Shown here piece by piece: positions 1 to 7,247 of a stretch of 64,000 nt of DNA (the stretch's first letter is position 1; each line of letters opens with the position of its first letter). A program made the position numbers and the translations under genes. The DNA comes from Olivibacter oleidegradans (GTDB lineage Bacteria; Bacteroidota; Bacteroidia; Sphingobacteriales; Sphingobacteriaceae). Location of the stretch: the NCBI RefSeq assembly GCF_042432805.1, contig NZ_JBHLWO010000002.1, positions 2,728,001-2,792,000 of the forward strand. Reading direction: 5' to 3'. The notes below the pieces were generated by a model. The model searched no databases. It saw nothing but the letters and a program-made list of their open reading frames with translations, and was not told where the DNA came from.

Positions 1-2072
1 TGTTATTCTGCGGGGAATCAGAATTGTTTATTAGGTTGATTACTTCCGTTTGGGCAGGTATTCCATACTCATTTCGCGCGAAAATGTCTTTTACAGCTGG
101 GTTTTCTACGACAAATATTGACACATCTAAAACAGTCATTCATTTTCAGAAAAATTTGGAAGATTCATTGAGAAATAGTGAGTTTGTTTCGGATATGGAC
201 ACCAATTTAGTTGAAGTAAATTCCACTGTAGAAAAATGTATCCTCACCCCCCTTGCTGATAACCAATTTGAAGTATTCATAAAAGATTTGAATGTTGATC
301 TCAATGACTGGAGCATTCTTCAATTGTGTGCAAAGGCCTATGAAGGATATCAAAATTATTTACAGCTTAATAATGACGCACTAAAGCAATTAATACGTCA
401 ATTGGCGAAGATATCGCCCAGTCGGAATAACGGGAAATCAATAAAAAACAAAGTCATTTCTGAAATTAAACAACGAATTGACTCTTCGAAAGAAAGGAAT
501 CTAAAATCATTAAAGAATCTTCCCCTTGACGCATTTGATTCCGGAGAAGATGTTGTTGCAGATTCTGTAAATTCTTTTGCAGAAACAGAACTTACTAAAC
601 TGAATGGCTTTAATGATGAACTGATGTCCGAAGTCATTATTCTATCTCATAACGACACCCAGGCAAATTGGTGGCATACCGCTATAAAAAGCGCTTTGGG
701 AAATAGCATTAAGGCTGGCCATGTCACAGGCATTCAAAATATATGGAAACTCTTGGTTAAGTCGGAAGATTCCTTGTCCGTTGTTTTGTCATTTTTCTCA
801 AAAGAGAGAAAATATGAAGGCTTGCTAATAAAACATATTCCCAAAGGTATCCCACAGCAGATTGCAGGAAGCTTTGCGAAAGAAATTCAAAAAAGGGAAT
901 GGATACTTCTCCATTCGTATTTGATACGGACATACTTGACCTCTAAAGAAGCCTTAAAACAGCAATTATCTTTAGAAAAGAAGCTTTCCCTAGATTCTTT
1001 TGAAGGTTCAAAACTTTTAGTTAAAGATGTCACTGATAAAGACCTTCTTTCATTAGCTATGGAAACTAGTGAAAAGTTTTTTATAGCTGAATATGCAGTG
1101 CGATCAGTTGAAAGCCCAACTTTGCTCAATGACTTAGATATTAGGAATCAAATATGGCTTTCAATTTGGACCATGGCCTTAATAGAAACAGATAATCTGG
1201 AGCATGGCATTCTCAATTTATCCGAAAAAGTAGAACAGGTATTGAATAGTATTCCCGAAAGTATGGAGGTTCCGGATGAAATTATCCGTCAAATTGCTAA
1301 TAGTGAATATGCTGATATTTCTGAGTTGAAGAACCGTGCTGATTTGTGGAAATATTTTCAGCCGAATATAAGAGAATTATTCCTTGAAGCCACTGCAAAT
1401 GCATTGGTTAAGACCATTTCTTCCAAAGGGTTAGCTGGGATAAGTATCGAACCGGAATTAACTAATTATATTTCAAGTGATAAGTATATGACTTCTTTGT
1501 TGAATACATATAGATCTGATATGAATACTGTTCTGGGAGTCTATGAATATGTGGCTAATCTAAAAGATTCACTTCTTGCCGAATATATTAAATATTATCC
1601 AAATAATTTGAATGACGTACAATCTGCCCGTTTGGGAAATTTGGTTCTAGCTAAACGTTTTCATCTGTCTGCAAGACAAATATTTGAAAAGGCAAAACAT
1701 AATAATAGTTTCAAGGTAGCCTTAACAAAATGCCAATCTATTGCAGACATTGGATTTTGGGATCGACTTGCATGGGGAGGATTGATTGGACAAACAGTTT
1801 CTGCCGATTCTGTATATTCTGAACTCCTTCGCATTGCCGTTAAGTTATATGATAAAGGGCCTGAAGATAATGATATTTGGAAAAGAGCTGGTGGAGAAAT
1901 AAGTAAACTTCATAACCATAAAACCAGAGAAGAAAATTGGCGAATTGCCATCAGTTTATTAAGAAACGGCGGTGGAGGAAAGGAAATATCTGTTAAATCC
2001 TTAATTAAGGAAATGATAGAAGATCATCCCAATAACACAGAATTAAAAGAAATCAAAAAATACTTTAAATAG
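1..2072 (+). CDS. Large conflict-system protein with C-terminal EAD1 domain (5' partial)
   Basis: The reading frame is open to the window edge, so the gene starts upstream; the first internal candidate start is a TTG at 24. About residues 603-676 (counted from that TTG) form an effector-associated domain 1: DIWKRAGGE, then a W, then the glycine run NGGGG, then a helix ending in HPNN. The same domain ends the next gene, three bases downstream. EAD domains are known as homotypic adaptors joining sensor/regulator proteins to effectors in NTP-dependent bacterial conflict systems. The rest of the protein is mostly helical, with no Walker motif in view. Its N-terminus (around FRAKMSFTAGF) vaguely resembles the GTPase-associated protein 1 (GAP1) class, which is only an inference. 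The EAD1 call is strong; the function of the large part is unknown. Confidence 0.75.
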   Translation, partial: LFCGESELFIRLITSVWAGIPYSFRAKMSFTAGFSTTNIDTSKTVIHFQKNLEDSLRNSEFVSDMDTNLVEVNSTVEKCILTPLADNQFEVFIKDLNVDLNDWSILQLCAKAYEGYQNYLQLNNDALKQLIRQLAKISPSRNNGKSIKNKVISEIKQRIDSSKERNLKSLKNLPLDAFDSGEDVVADSVNSFAETELTKLNGFNDELMSEVIILSHNDTQANWWHTAIKSALGNSIKAGHVTGIQNIWKLLVKSEDSLSVVLSFFSKERKYEGLLIKHIPKGIPQQIAGSFAKEIQKREWILLHSYLIRTYLTSKEALKQQLSLEKKLSLDSFEGSKLLVKDVTDKDLLSLAMETSEKFFIAEYAVRSVESPTLLNDLDIRNQIWLSIWTMALIETDNLEHGILNLSEKVEQVLNSIPESMEVPDEIIRQIANSEYADISELKNRADLWKYFQPNIRELFLEATANALVKTISSKGLAGISIEPELTNYISSDKYMTSLLNTYRSDMNTVLGVYEYVANLKDSLLAEYIKYYPNNLNDVQSARLGNLVLAKRFHLSARQIFEKAKHNNSFKVALTKCQSIADIGFWDRLAWGGLIGQTVSADSVYSELLRIAVKLYDKGPEDNDIWKRAGGEISKLHNHKTREENWRIAISLLRNGGGGKEISVKSLIKEMIEDHPNNTELKEIKKYFK

Positions 2073-2075
2073 ATA

Positions 2076-3089
2076 ATGAGTAAAATATTAATACAGACAG
2101 CTTTAAGTTTGGAATTTGAGGCAGTTAAAGCATTTTTAAGCAACGTCCAAATTGAAAGACACCCATCTACTGGTTCTATTTACAATAAAGGCATATACCA
2201 AGCAAACGAAGTGTTGATTGTAGAAACGGGTGCCGGTAATGTCAGGTCAGCAGATGAGACCGGACGTGCCATAGAATTTTTCAAACCGGACTATGTATTT
2301 TTTGTTGGGGTAGCGGGTGGATTAAAAGATGTGAAAATTGGAGATGTCGTGGCAAGCTCTAAGGTTATCGGATTTGAAATGGGAAAAGATGACACTGAAT
2401 TTAAACCGCGATTGGATACGATACCCTCTTCATATCTTTTAGAACAGATAGCCAAACATGTCAAAAGAGAAGGGCAATGGAGGCAATTACTAAAAGTTGA
2501 AAACAAAGAGGAACCTGAAGCATTGGTACAACCAATTGCTGCCGGGGAAAAAGTGGTTTCTTCTAATCAGTCGGTCGCTTTTAGTTATTTAAAGAACTAT
2601 TGCAGCGATGCCGTGGCTGTAGAAATGGAAGGTAATGGTTTCTTATTAGCAGCAAGACCTTATCATGCTCACGCTATTGAGGTCAGAGGAATATCAGATT
2701 TGATAGAGAATAAGACTGAAGCAGATGCCGGCGGTTCTCAGCCAAGAGCAGCGGCCAATGCTGCTGCATTTTGTTTTGAAATGATCAATCAGATAGAAAT
2801 AGAAAAGGTAAAATTTCCTGATACAAATACTTTAGAGTTTAGAAAGAAGTTGGTAAATGAGTTAACCACATTATATCCCCAAGGCCCTGAGCAGGATGAT
2901 ATATGGAAAAGAGCTGGAGGTGATGTCTCAATTTTTACAAACTCTGCAAATAGAAAATCACAATGGTTCAATGCCATTGAGAAGCTTTATTTAGGTGGTG
3001 GTGGAAATGAAATTTCTATCACGTCTCTAATGAATGAAATTAAGGGGGATTACCCTAATTTCATATCTGAAGTCTTAAATAACACTTAG
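2076..3089 (+). CDS. Nucleoside phosphorylase (MTAN/PNP fold) effector fused to EAD1
   Basis: Residues 1-240 are a phosphorylase/nucleosidase domain of the PNP_UDP_1 family: VGVAGGLKDVKIGDVV, AVEMEGNGFLLA and the GISD motif are visible. Such domains cleave the N-glycosidic bond of nucleosides or S-adenosylhomocysteine-type substrates. Residues about 262-330 are an EAD1 domain (DIWKRAGGD, W, LGGGG, DYPN) closely matching the C-terminus of the preceding protein. The genes are 3 bp apart and surely co-transcribed. The inferred role is that the upstream protein recruits this enzyme through EAD1-EAD1 contact, and the enzyme then depletes a nucleotide or nucleoside during infection. The substrate cannot be read from sequence. 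The enzyme family and domain layout are certain; the defence role is inferred from family knowledge. Confidence 0.88.
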   Translation: MSKILIQTALSLEFEAVKAFLSNVQIERHPSTGSIYNKGIYQANEVLIVETGAGNVRSADETGRAIEFFKPDYVFFVGVAGGLKDVKIGDVVASSKVIGFEMGKDDTEFKPRLDTIPSSYLLEQIAKHVKREGQWRQLLKVENKEEPEALVQPIAAGEKVVSSNQSVAFSYLKNYCSDAVAVEMEGNGFLLAARPYHAHAIEVRGISDLIENKTEADAGGSQPRAAANAAAFCFEMINQIEIEKVKFPDTNTLEFRKKLVNELTTLYPQGPEQDDIWKRAGGDVSIFTNSANRKSQWFNAIEKLYLGGGGNEISITSLMNEIKGDYPNFISEVLNNT

Positions 3090-3312
3090 TTATTTTTTTG
3101 TGGATATTACGGTTCGAATGGTGTCAGCCATTCGGTCCGATATTGCCAGTAATTACGGATTAAATGATGCCATTTCAGATTGATATTGCCCATTGCCTTT
3201 ACGGTTCGTTTTATGTCATTAATGATTTAGCATATTGTAAAGTTTTTTCAGGACGAGACATTTAAACGAACTGTTGCCATACTGCAGAAAATTAATTTAA
3301 AACAGTAAAGAA

Positions 3313-3795
3313 ATGACACATCATGTAAACACATCAGAAGCAAGCGTATATGTCGGCACATATGCAAAATATAATGACGGTTCAATTTCGGAAATTGGTT
3401 AAAGCTTGCCAGCTATTCGGACAAAGAAGAATTTTATACCGCTTGCAGGGAGCTATACGATGACGACGAAGACCCCTAATTTATGTTTCAAGACTACTAG
3501 AATATCCCGAATGGTTTAATCGGCGATTGTTGGATAAATAACAGCATTGATGTCTTGGGGGCTTTGGAAGATATGGACGGAACCCGAAAAGAGGCAGTCC
3601 TAATATGGTGCGACAACGGACATCGTAAGCTATCCGAGGGGATATAAACGACCTAATAAGCGATCGCGACGATGACTATATCGGCGAATACAAGAACGAG
3701 AAAGATTCTGCTTATGAACAGGTAGAGCAAATGGACTTGCCCCAATTGCAAAAAGGTATTTCGATTATGAGGCTAATTTTCGGGAACGGCTCACC
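3313..3795 (+). pseudogene. ardA: ardA antirestriction gene remnant
   Basis: From the ATG at 3313 the frame reads VYVGTYAKYNDGSI, the start of ArdA proteins, and soon hits a stop. A shifted frame continues with YSDKEEFYTACRELYDDDEDP, interrupted by stops, then FMFQDY, then LGALEDMDGTRKEAV and NGHRKLSEG. Another shift gives DLISDRDDDYIGEYKNEKD, and the end is QMDLPQLQK followed by YFDYEANFRE. The order and spacing match ArdA, a DNA mimic that blocks type I restriction enzymes and is usually carried by conjugative elements. At least two frameshifts and several stops make it non-functional. A hairpin with arms GGGAACGG/CCGTTCCC (3782-3801) overlaps the end and may be the old terminator. Confidence 0.8.
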
Positions 3796-4125
3796 GTTCC
3801 CATCTTTATTAAATTTGCTCGGGCAAAAAAGACAGGTCTTCCCCAGGTCGGAACAGTCCTTTCTGCGGAAAGCGGAACATCCCCGTTGTTAAATGCTTCC
3901 GCTTCGCTGCTCCTTACCTGCATTTTTCAAATATGTTGTAGAGCATAGACTACTTTCTTTCATGAGTTGACGTGAAAAAAAAAATAGCAGAAAAATATAG
4001 GTTTTAGATTAACTCTCTTTTTTAGGATGTAAGGATGTTTTTTTATTAAGTTTGTTAATAAATCGAAAACAACGAATACAATTTTGCTTGTATTTGTTTA
4101 CGGTAGAATTTCAACTAATTTAAAG
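3796..4125. other. Intergenic, no gene recognised
   Basis: I see no coding signal here. The left part resembles decayed coding DNA continuing from ardA. The right part is very AT-rich and presumably holds the promoter of the next gene. Confidence 0.4.
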
Positions 4126-5052
4126 ATGAGTAAATATCTAATCAAACCAATTGGAAGCATTTGGCTTAACCCTCCTGCCATTTATGACTTGAAAAGAGAT
4201 TTATTGTTATACGATAAAGTCGGGATGCTAAATATGGATAACCTTATCGAGGGCTTATTTCAGTACAAGCAATATCCAGTTTTTCGAAATACCTTAAATG
4301 AGATAGAGTTTTTAGTAAAAAATGAATTATTCGTCGAATTGAAGCAACTTGCTGTTCCTTTTGCTAACAATGGCACCGCTCTAATTAACAAAGATGATTT
4401 GGGCTTGGCTGATATGACGATGAAATTAAAGTCAGCTATGCAGGACGAAAAAGACACCGACAAAAGGGATGAGCTGTATTGGAAACACGATATTTTAAAC
4501 ACGAGATTGTGGTGTAATATTATAAATGATAATAATGAAAGTGTTTTTACCGTACCGTCACTTATTGACACGTCTACTTTTGAAATTAGCGGAACAACAA
4601 AACAAAAAGCTTATAGCATAATTCACAAACTTATACCATTGCCGAGTAATGAGACCCCTTGGGAAAAAATTATAGACTTTAGGAATGACGAGGATAGTAA
4701 GCGAAAACTTCTTGCATTAAAGAATTGGATTAATGAATTACATGATGATGTTAAAGCAAATGAATTAGAAGATAAAATAAACTACTTATTCAGTCAGTAT
4801 TCAGAAAGTCTTAGAAGACATAAAATTAATAGCAGGCTTTCAACGTTCAAAACAATCGTCAACGCAGTACCAACAACTTTAGCAGAGATTATCAGATTAC
4901 GTTTTGGCAAAGCAATCGATGCGTTTTTTTCCATTGCTGAACAAGAAGTAAATTTCACAAAATTTAATGAACGCAATAGTTTAAAAGGTAATGAGTTAGC
5001 TTATATTTCCTATACCAAATCAAAATTTAAACAGTCGGAGGAACAACTTTAA
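4126..5052 (+). CDS. Hypothetical protein, defence-island type
   Basis: I do not recognise a family with confidence. The frame extends to a TTG-type start at 4084, but the ATG at 4126 gives a better N-terminus (MSKYLIKPIG, then LYDKVGML). The protein is soluble, about 308 residues, charged and mainly helical, with no membrane segment or catalytic motif that I can name. The N-terminal LLLYDKV pattern recalls DUF6236-like proteins such as the one at 25996-26850, but this is weak. It is followed after 27 bp by a broken AbiC-like gene and preceded by the ardA remnant, so it sits among defence/anti-defence debris and may be orphaned. Confidence 0.6.
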   Translation: MSKYLIKPIGSIWLNPPAIYDLKRDLLLYDKVGMLNMDNLIEGLFQYKQYPVFRNTLNEIEFLVKNELFVELKQLAVPFANNGTALINKDDLGLADMTMKLKSAMQDEKDTDKRDELYWKHDILNTRLWCNIINDNNESVFTVPSLIDTSTFEISGTTKQKAYSIIHKLIPLPSNETPWEKIIDFRNDEDSKRKLLALKNWINELHDDVKANELEDKINYLFSQYSESLRRHKINSRLSTFKTIVNAVPTTLAEIIRLRFGKAIDAFFSIAEQEVNFTKFNERNSLKGNELAYISYTKSKFKQSEEQL

Positions 5053-5079
5053 AGCGAGGCAAAATATTAAGAGGCTATC

Positions 5080-5396
5080 ATGAAACAAACCAAACAATAA
5101 AAATAACCTTTTTATCCCTATCCATAATCTTTGGGCTATAGGCATAGTCTCATTTTTTACAATCATACTTAATTCATCGAACCATTTTAATGAAACAAAA
5201 ATTATTGACCCTGACTCGCTTCAAAATTTGGTGATTTTTTCGTGGTTTTGTTGGTACAATTTTCAGTATTCTTAGTATCTTCTTGCTGATTTATACAATT
5301 CTCCCTCAAAATAGAGATACTCAAAAATCCGCATTAGAAGCTAATTTTTTCAGAATGATTGATTACCACAATAACAATGCAAATCAGTTGAAAATA
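5080..5396 (+). pseudogene. Putative phage abortive infection gene (putAbiC-like), frameshifted and cut by IS3
   Basis: Pieces in different frames read ITFLSLSIIFGL, GIVSFFTIILNSSNHF, DPDSLQNLV, GTIFSILSIFLLIYTIL and then ALEANFFRMIDYHNNNANQL. This matches the N-terminus of putAbiC proteins: two membrane helices followed by the FFRM-DYHNNN segment. There is an early stop after six codons, a later stop, and a one-base loss near 5240. Similarity ends exactly where the IS3 element begins, and no C-terminal part is visible beyond the element, so the right end was lost too. Confidence 0.65.
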
Positions 5397-5463
5397 TGTA
5401 AGCTCCCCTAAAAAAAAGACTGTTAGAGAATAGAAAAATGATTTATAACTTTAACAGTGTACT

Positions 5464-5730
5464 ATGAAAGGGAAACGATTCAAACCGGAGCAGATCAGTA
5501 AGATCCTTAAAGAGTTCGAGGCTGGAAAAAGCGTTCAGGAAATCACACGTGAACATGGGGTCAGTGCCGCCTCTTTTTACAAATGGCGGCAGCGGTATGG
5601 TGGTCTTGAGGGCAGTGAACTGAAACGCGTGAAGGAACTGGAAGAAGAAAACCGCAAGCTTAAGCGGATGTACGCAGAGCTTGCCCTGGATTTAGAGGCG
5701 GCTAAGGAGGTCATTGCAAAAAAGCTTTGA
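5464..5730 (+). CDS. IS3-family transposase OrfA
   Basis: 88 residues. It has an N-terminal helix-turn-helix (FKPEQISKILKEFEAG, then GVSAASFYKWRQRYGG) and a C-terminal leucine-zipper-like coiled coil (ELEEENRKLKRMYAEL), the standard OrfA layout. It binds the terminal repeats and supplies the N-terminus of the OrfAB transposase made by frameshifting. It ends inside the start of OrfB. The element appears intact in this gene. Confidence 0.92.
   Translation: MKGKRFKPEQISKILKEFEAGKSVQEITREHGVSAASFYKWRQRYGGLEGSELKRVKELEEENRKLKRMYAELALDLEAAKEVIAKKL
5718..5724 (+). other. Programmed -1 frameshift site (A AAA AAG)
   Basis: The heptamer AAAAAAG lies in the OrfA frame as A-AAA-AAG, two codons before the OrfA stop. 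Slipping back one base puts the ribosome exactly into the OrfB frame. This is the usual mechanism for making OrfAB in IS3-family elements. Confidence 0.8.
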
Positions 5731-6563
5731 AGCCCTGCCAAAAGAAACAGATTGCCCGGGAATTGATGGAGTCAGGGAAAGGCATCAGCAGGGCGTGCCG
5801 GTTGCTGGGATTGAGCAAGACCTGTTATTATTATGTCAGTATACGTGATGACAGCCAGGTGGAATCCGCTCTAAGAAAGAAAGCGGAAGATTTTCCGCGG
5901 GAGGGCTTCTGCAAAGCGTTCAACAGATTGCGCCGGGAGGGCGATGGTTGGAACCACAAACGCGTCCACCGGATATATAAGCTCATTGGGCTGAACCTGA
6001 GGAGGAAAGCAAGGCGGCGGTTGCCGCAAGGGGTAAAACAGCCCTTGGTCAAACCTATATCGCCCAATGACACCTGGTCGATGGATTTCATGAGCGACGC
6101 GCTGAGCAATGGCCGCAGGTTCCGTTCTTTCAATGTTATGGATGATTTCAACAGGGAAGCGCTGCATATTGAAGTGGATCATTCCCTGCGCAGTTCGCGG
6201 GTGGTCTGGGTGTTGAACCACCTGATAAAACGCAGGGGTAAACCTGGGAAAATCAGGATGGACAACGGCCCGGAGTTTATTTCTGAACTTTTGACGGAAT
6301 GGAGCAAGGTCAACGGGATTGAGTTTATCTACATTCTGCCCGGTAAGCCTACACAGAACGGATTCGTAGAAAGATTGAATGGAACCTACCGTGAAAATGT
6401 GCTGGACTGTTACCTGTTTGACACCCTGGATGAAGTGAGGGAAGTTACCTGGCAATGGATGGATGACTACAACAATCATAGACCGCACGACAGCCTGGGT
6501 AATATGTCGCCAACGGAATATGCTGCCCTATCCGCTTTTGAAGGCGATAAACAGGCGTGTTAG
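5727..6563 (+). CDS. IS3-family transposase OrfB (DDE integrase domain)
   Basis: 278 residues: an N-terminal HTH_21 region (about 45-105) and an rve integrase core. The DDE triad is visible as D120 (WSMDF), D179 (RMDNGPEF) and E215 (GFVERLNG), with 35 residues between the last two, and the core ends with YNNHRPHDSLG. It is probably expressed as the C-terminal part of OrfAB through the slippery site at 5718 rather than from its own start (TTG at 5727). All catalytic residues are present, so the element may still be active. Confidence 0.93.
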   Translation: MKPCQKKQIARELMESGKGISRACRLLGLSKTCYYYVSIRDDSQVESALRKKAEDFPREGFCKAFNRLRREGDGWNHKRVHRIYKLIGLNLRRKARRRLPQGVKQPLVKPISPNDTWSMDFMSDALSNGRRFRSFNVMDDFNREALHIEVDHSLRSSRVVWVLNHLIKRRGKPGKIRMDNGPEFISELLTEWSKVNGIEFIYILPGKPTQNGFVERLNGTYRENVLDCYLFDTLDEVREVTWQWMDDYNNHRPHDSLGNMSPTEYAALSAFEGDKQAC

Positions 6564-6584
6564 GGTATTTAGGTTCAGGTTAAT

Positions 6585-6914
6585 TTGAAGAGAATTTTGT
6601 AAAATTACGCAGTCTTAATTTGGGGAAGCCGACAAGTTGGCTCGTGCAATTACTACAGTGTGCAGTCGCCGAAAGAAACCAAAACTGCTTCCGCAACGAT
6701 TTCTTCCCAAAACGTCGGAGAAGTGGTTGTTGTATAAAGAAGATTGGTAGCTTTCCTTGGGAACAATAGATTATGAGTCTGATGGTCATATATCTTGGAA
6801 ATGGGGCAAAAACACCATTTCTGCTTTACAGAGGCAATATATGAACAATTTTGAAATCGCAAAATTTTGCGCTGTTACGTATTTGTAATGGTTTTTCGGT
6901 AATGGTGTCGAATT
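6585..6914. other. Intergenic scar to the right of IS3
   Basis: No homology to the AbiC-like gene resumes here and I recognise no gene. Short open frames lie on both strands but none resembles a known family. It probably contains debris from deletions next to the IS element. Confidence 0.35.
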
Positions 6915-7247
6915 TTATTCGGGAGTACTATATTTCTCAATTGCTACTTTATAGAGACTTTCACTTTCGTCCTTAAATCGAGTTTTATTTGTTAGCAAAT
7001 CCGAAAACTTCTCATATAAATTTTTATAGATTATTAGATGGGCTTTATTAGACAATATGTCTTCGTTAAATTCATCCATCTCAAAATCTTCGGATATAGC
7101 TTTATTCAATAAATAGAATAAATCCTCTTTACATATTTGGTCTATCTCAATCCAAGTTTGAGATCCATCTTCCTCTTTTCTCAAGAAAAATCCTCTGTTA
7201 TCTTCAATTTTTAAGTATTTCATACGTTTTAGTTCTTCTATCATCAT
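6915..7247 (-). CDS. Small acidic partner of the PHP-ATPase
   Basis: 110 residues, acidic, no recognised family, no signal peptide or membrane segment. It begins 44 bases before the upstream PHP-ATPase gene ends, in another frame, so the two genes are translationally coupled. The first residues (MMIEELKRMKYLKIEDN) are followed by a short beta-rich stretch with WIEIDQI. Its position suggests an accessory or inhibitory subunit of the ATPase, which is inference. A later start such as the methionine at residue 9 is possible. Confidence 0.6.
   Translation of the reverse strand: MMIEELKRMKYLKIEDNRGFFLRKEEDGSQTWIEIDQICKEDLFYLLNKAISEDFEMDEFNEDILSNKAHLIIYKNLYEKFSDLLTNKTRFKDESESLYKVAIEKYSTPE

Larger units (their letters stand above)
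5397..6584 (+). mobile_element. IS3-family insertion sequence (IS407-like group)
   Basis: About 1.19 kb containing overlapping orfA/orfB with an A6G slippery site. Imperfect terminal repeats can be drawn: the left end begins TGTAAGCTCCCCTAAA, and the right end read inward is TTAACCTGAACCTAAA. Ends are approximate by a few bases. No convincing target duplication is visible, so one flank may have been deleted. Its base composition is clearly more GC-rich than the surrounding DNA, which supports recent arrival. It interrupts the AbiC-like gene. Confidence 0.8.

Noticed and set aside
398..1129. Minus-strand open frames inside the large EAD1 gene
   Set aside because: Shadow frames; no homology, and the plus-strand frame has continuous protein-like composition.
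3781..3801. Hairpin GGGAACGG/CCGTTCCC as an independent terminator
   Set aside because: It lies within the conserved end of the ardA remnant and has only a weak T-rich tail, so it was noted there rather than called separately.
5831..6488. Long minus-strand open frames (106 and 205 codons) inside OrfB of the IS element
   Set aside because: GC-rich antisense of a conserved transposase; no family match and no promoter or start context.
6580..6862. Two 69-codon minus-strand frames right of the IS element
   Set aside because: Overlapping, no similarity, low-complexity composition.
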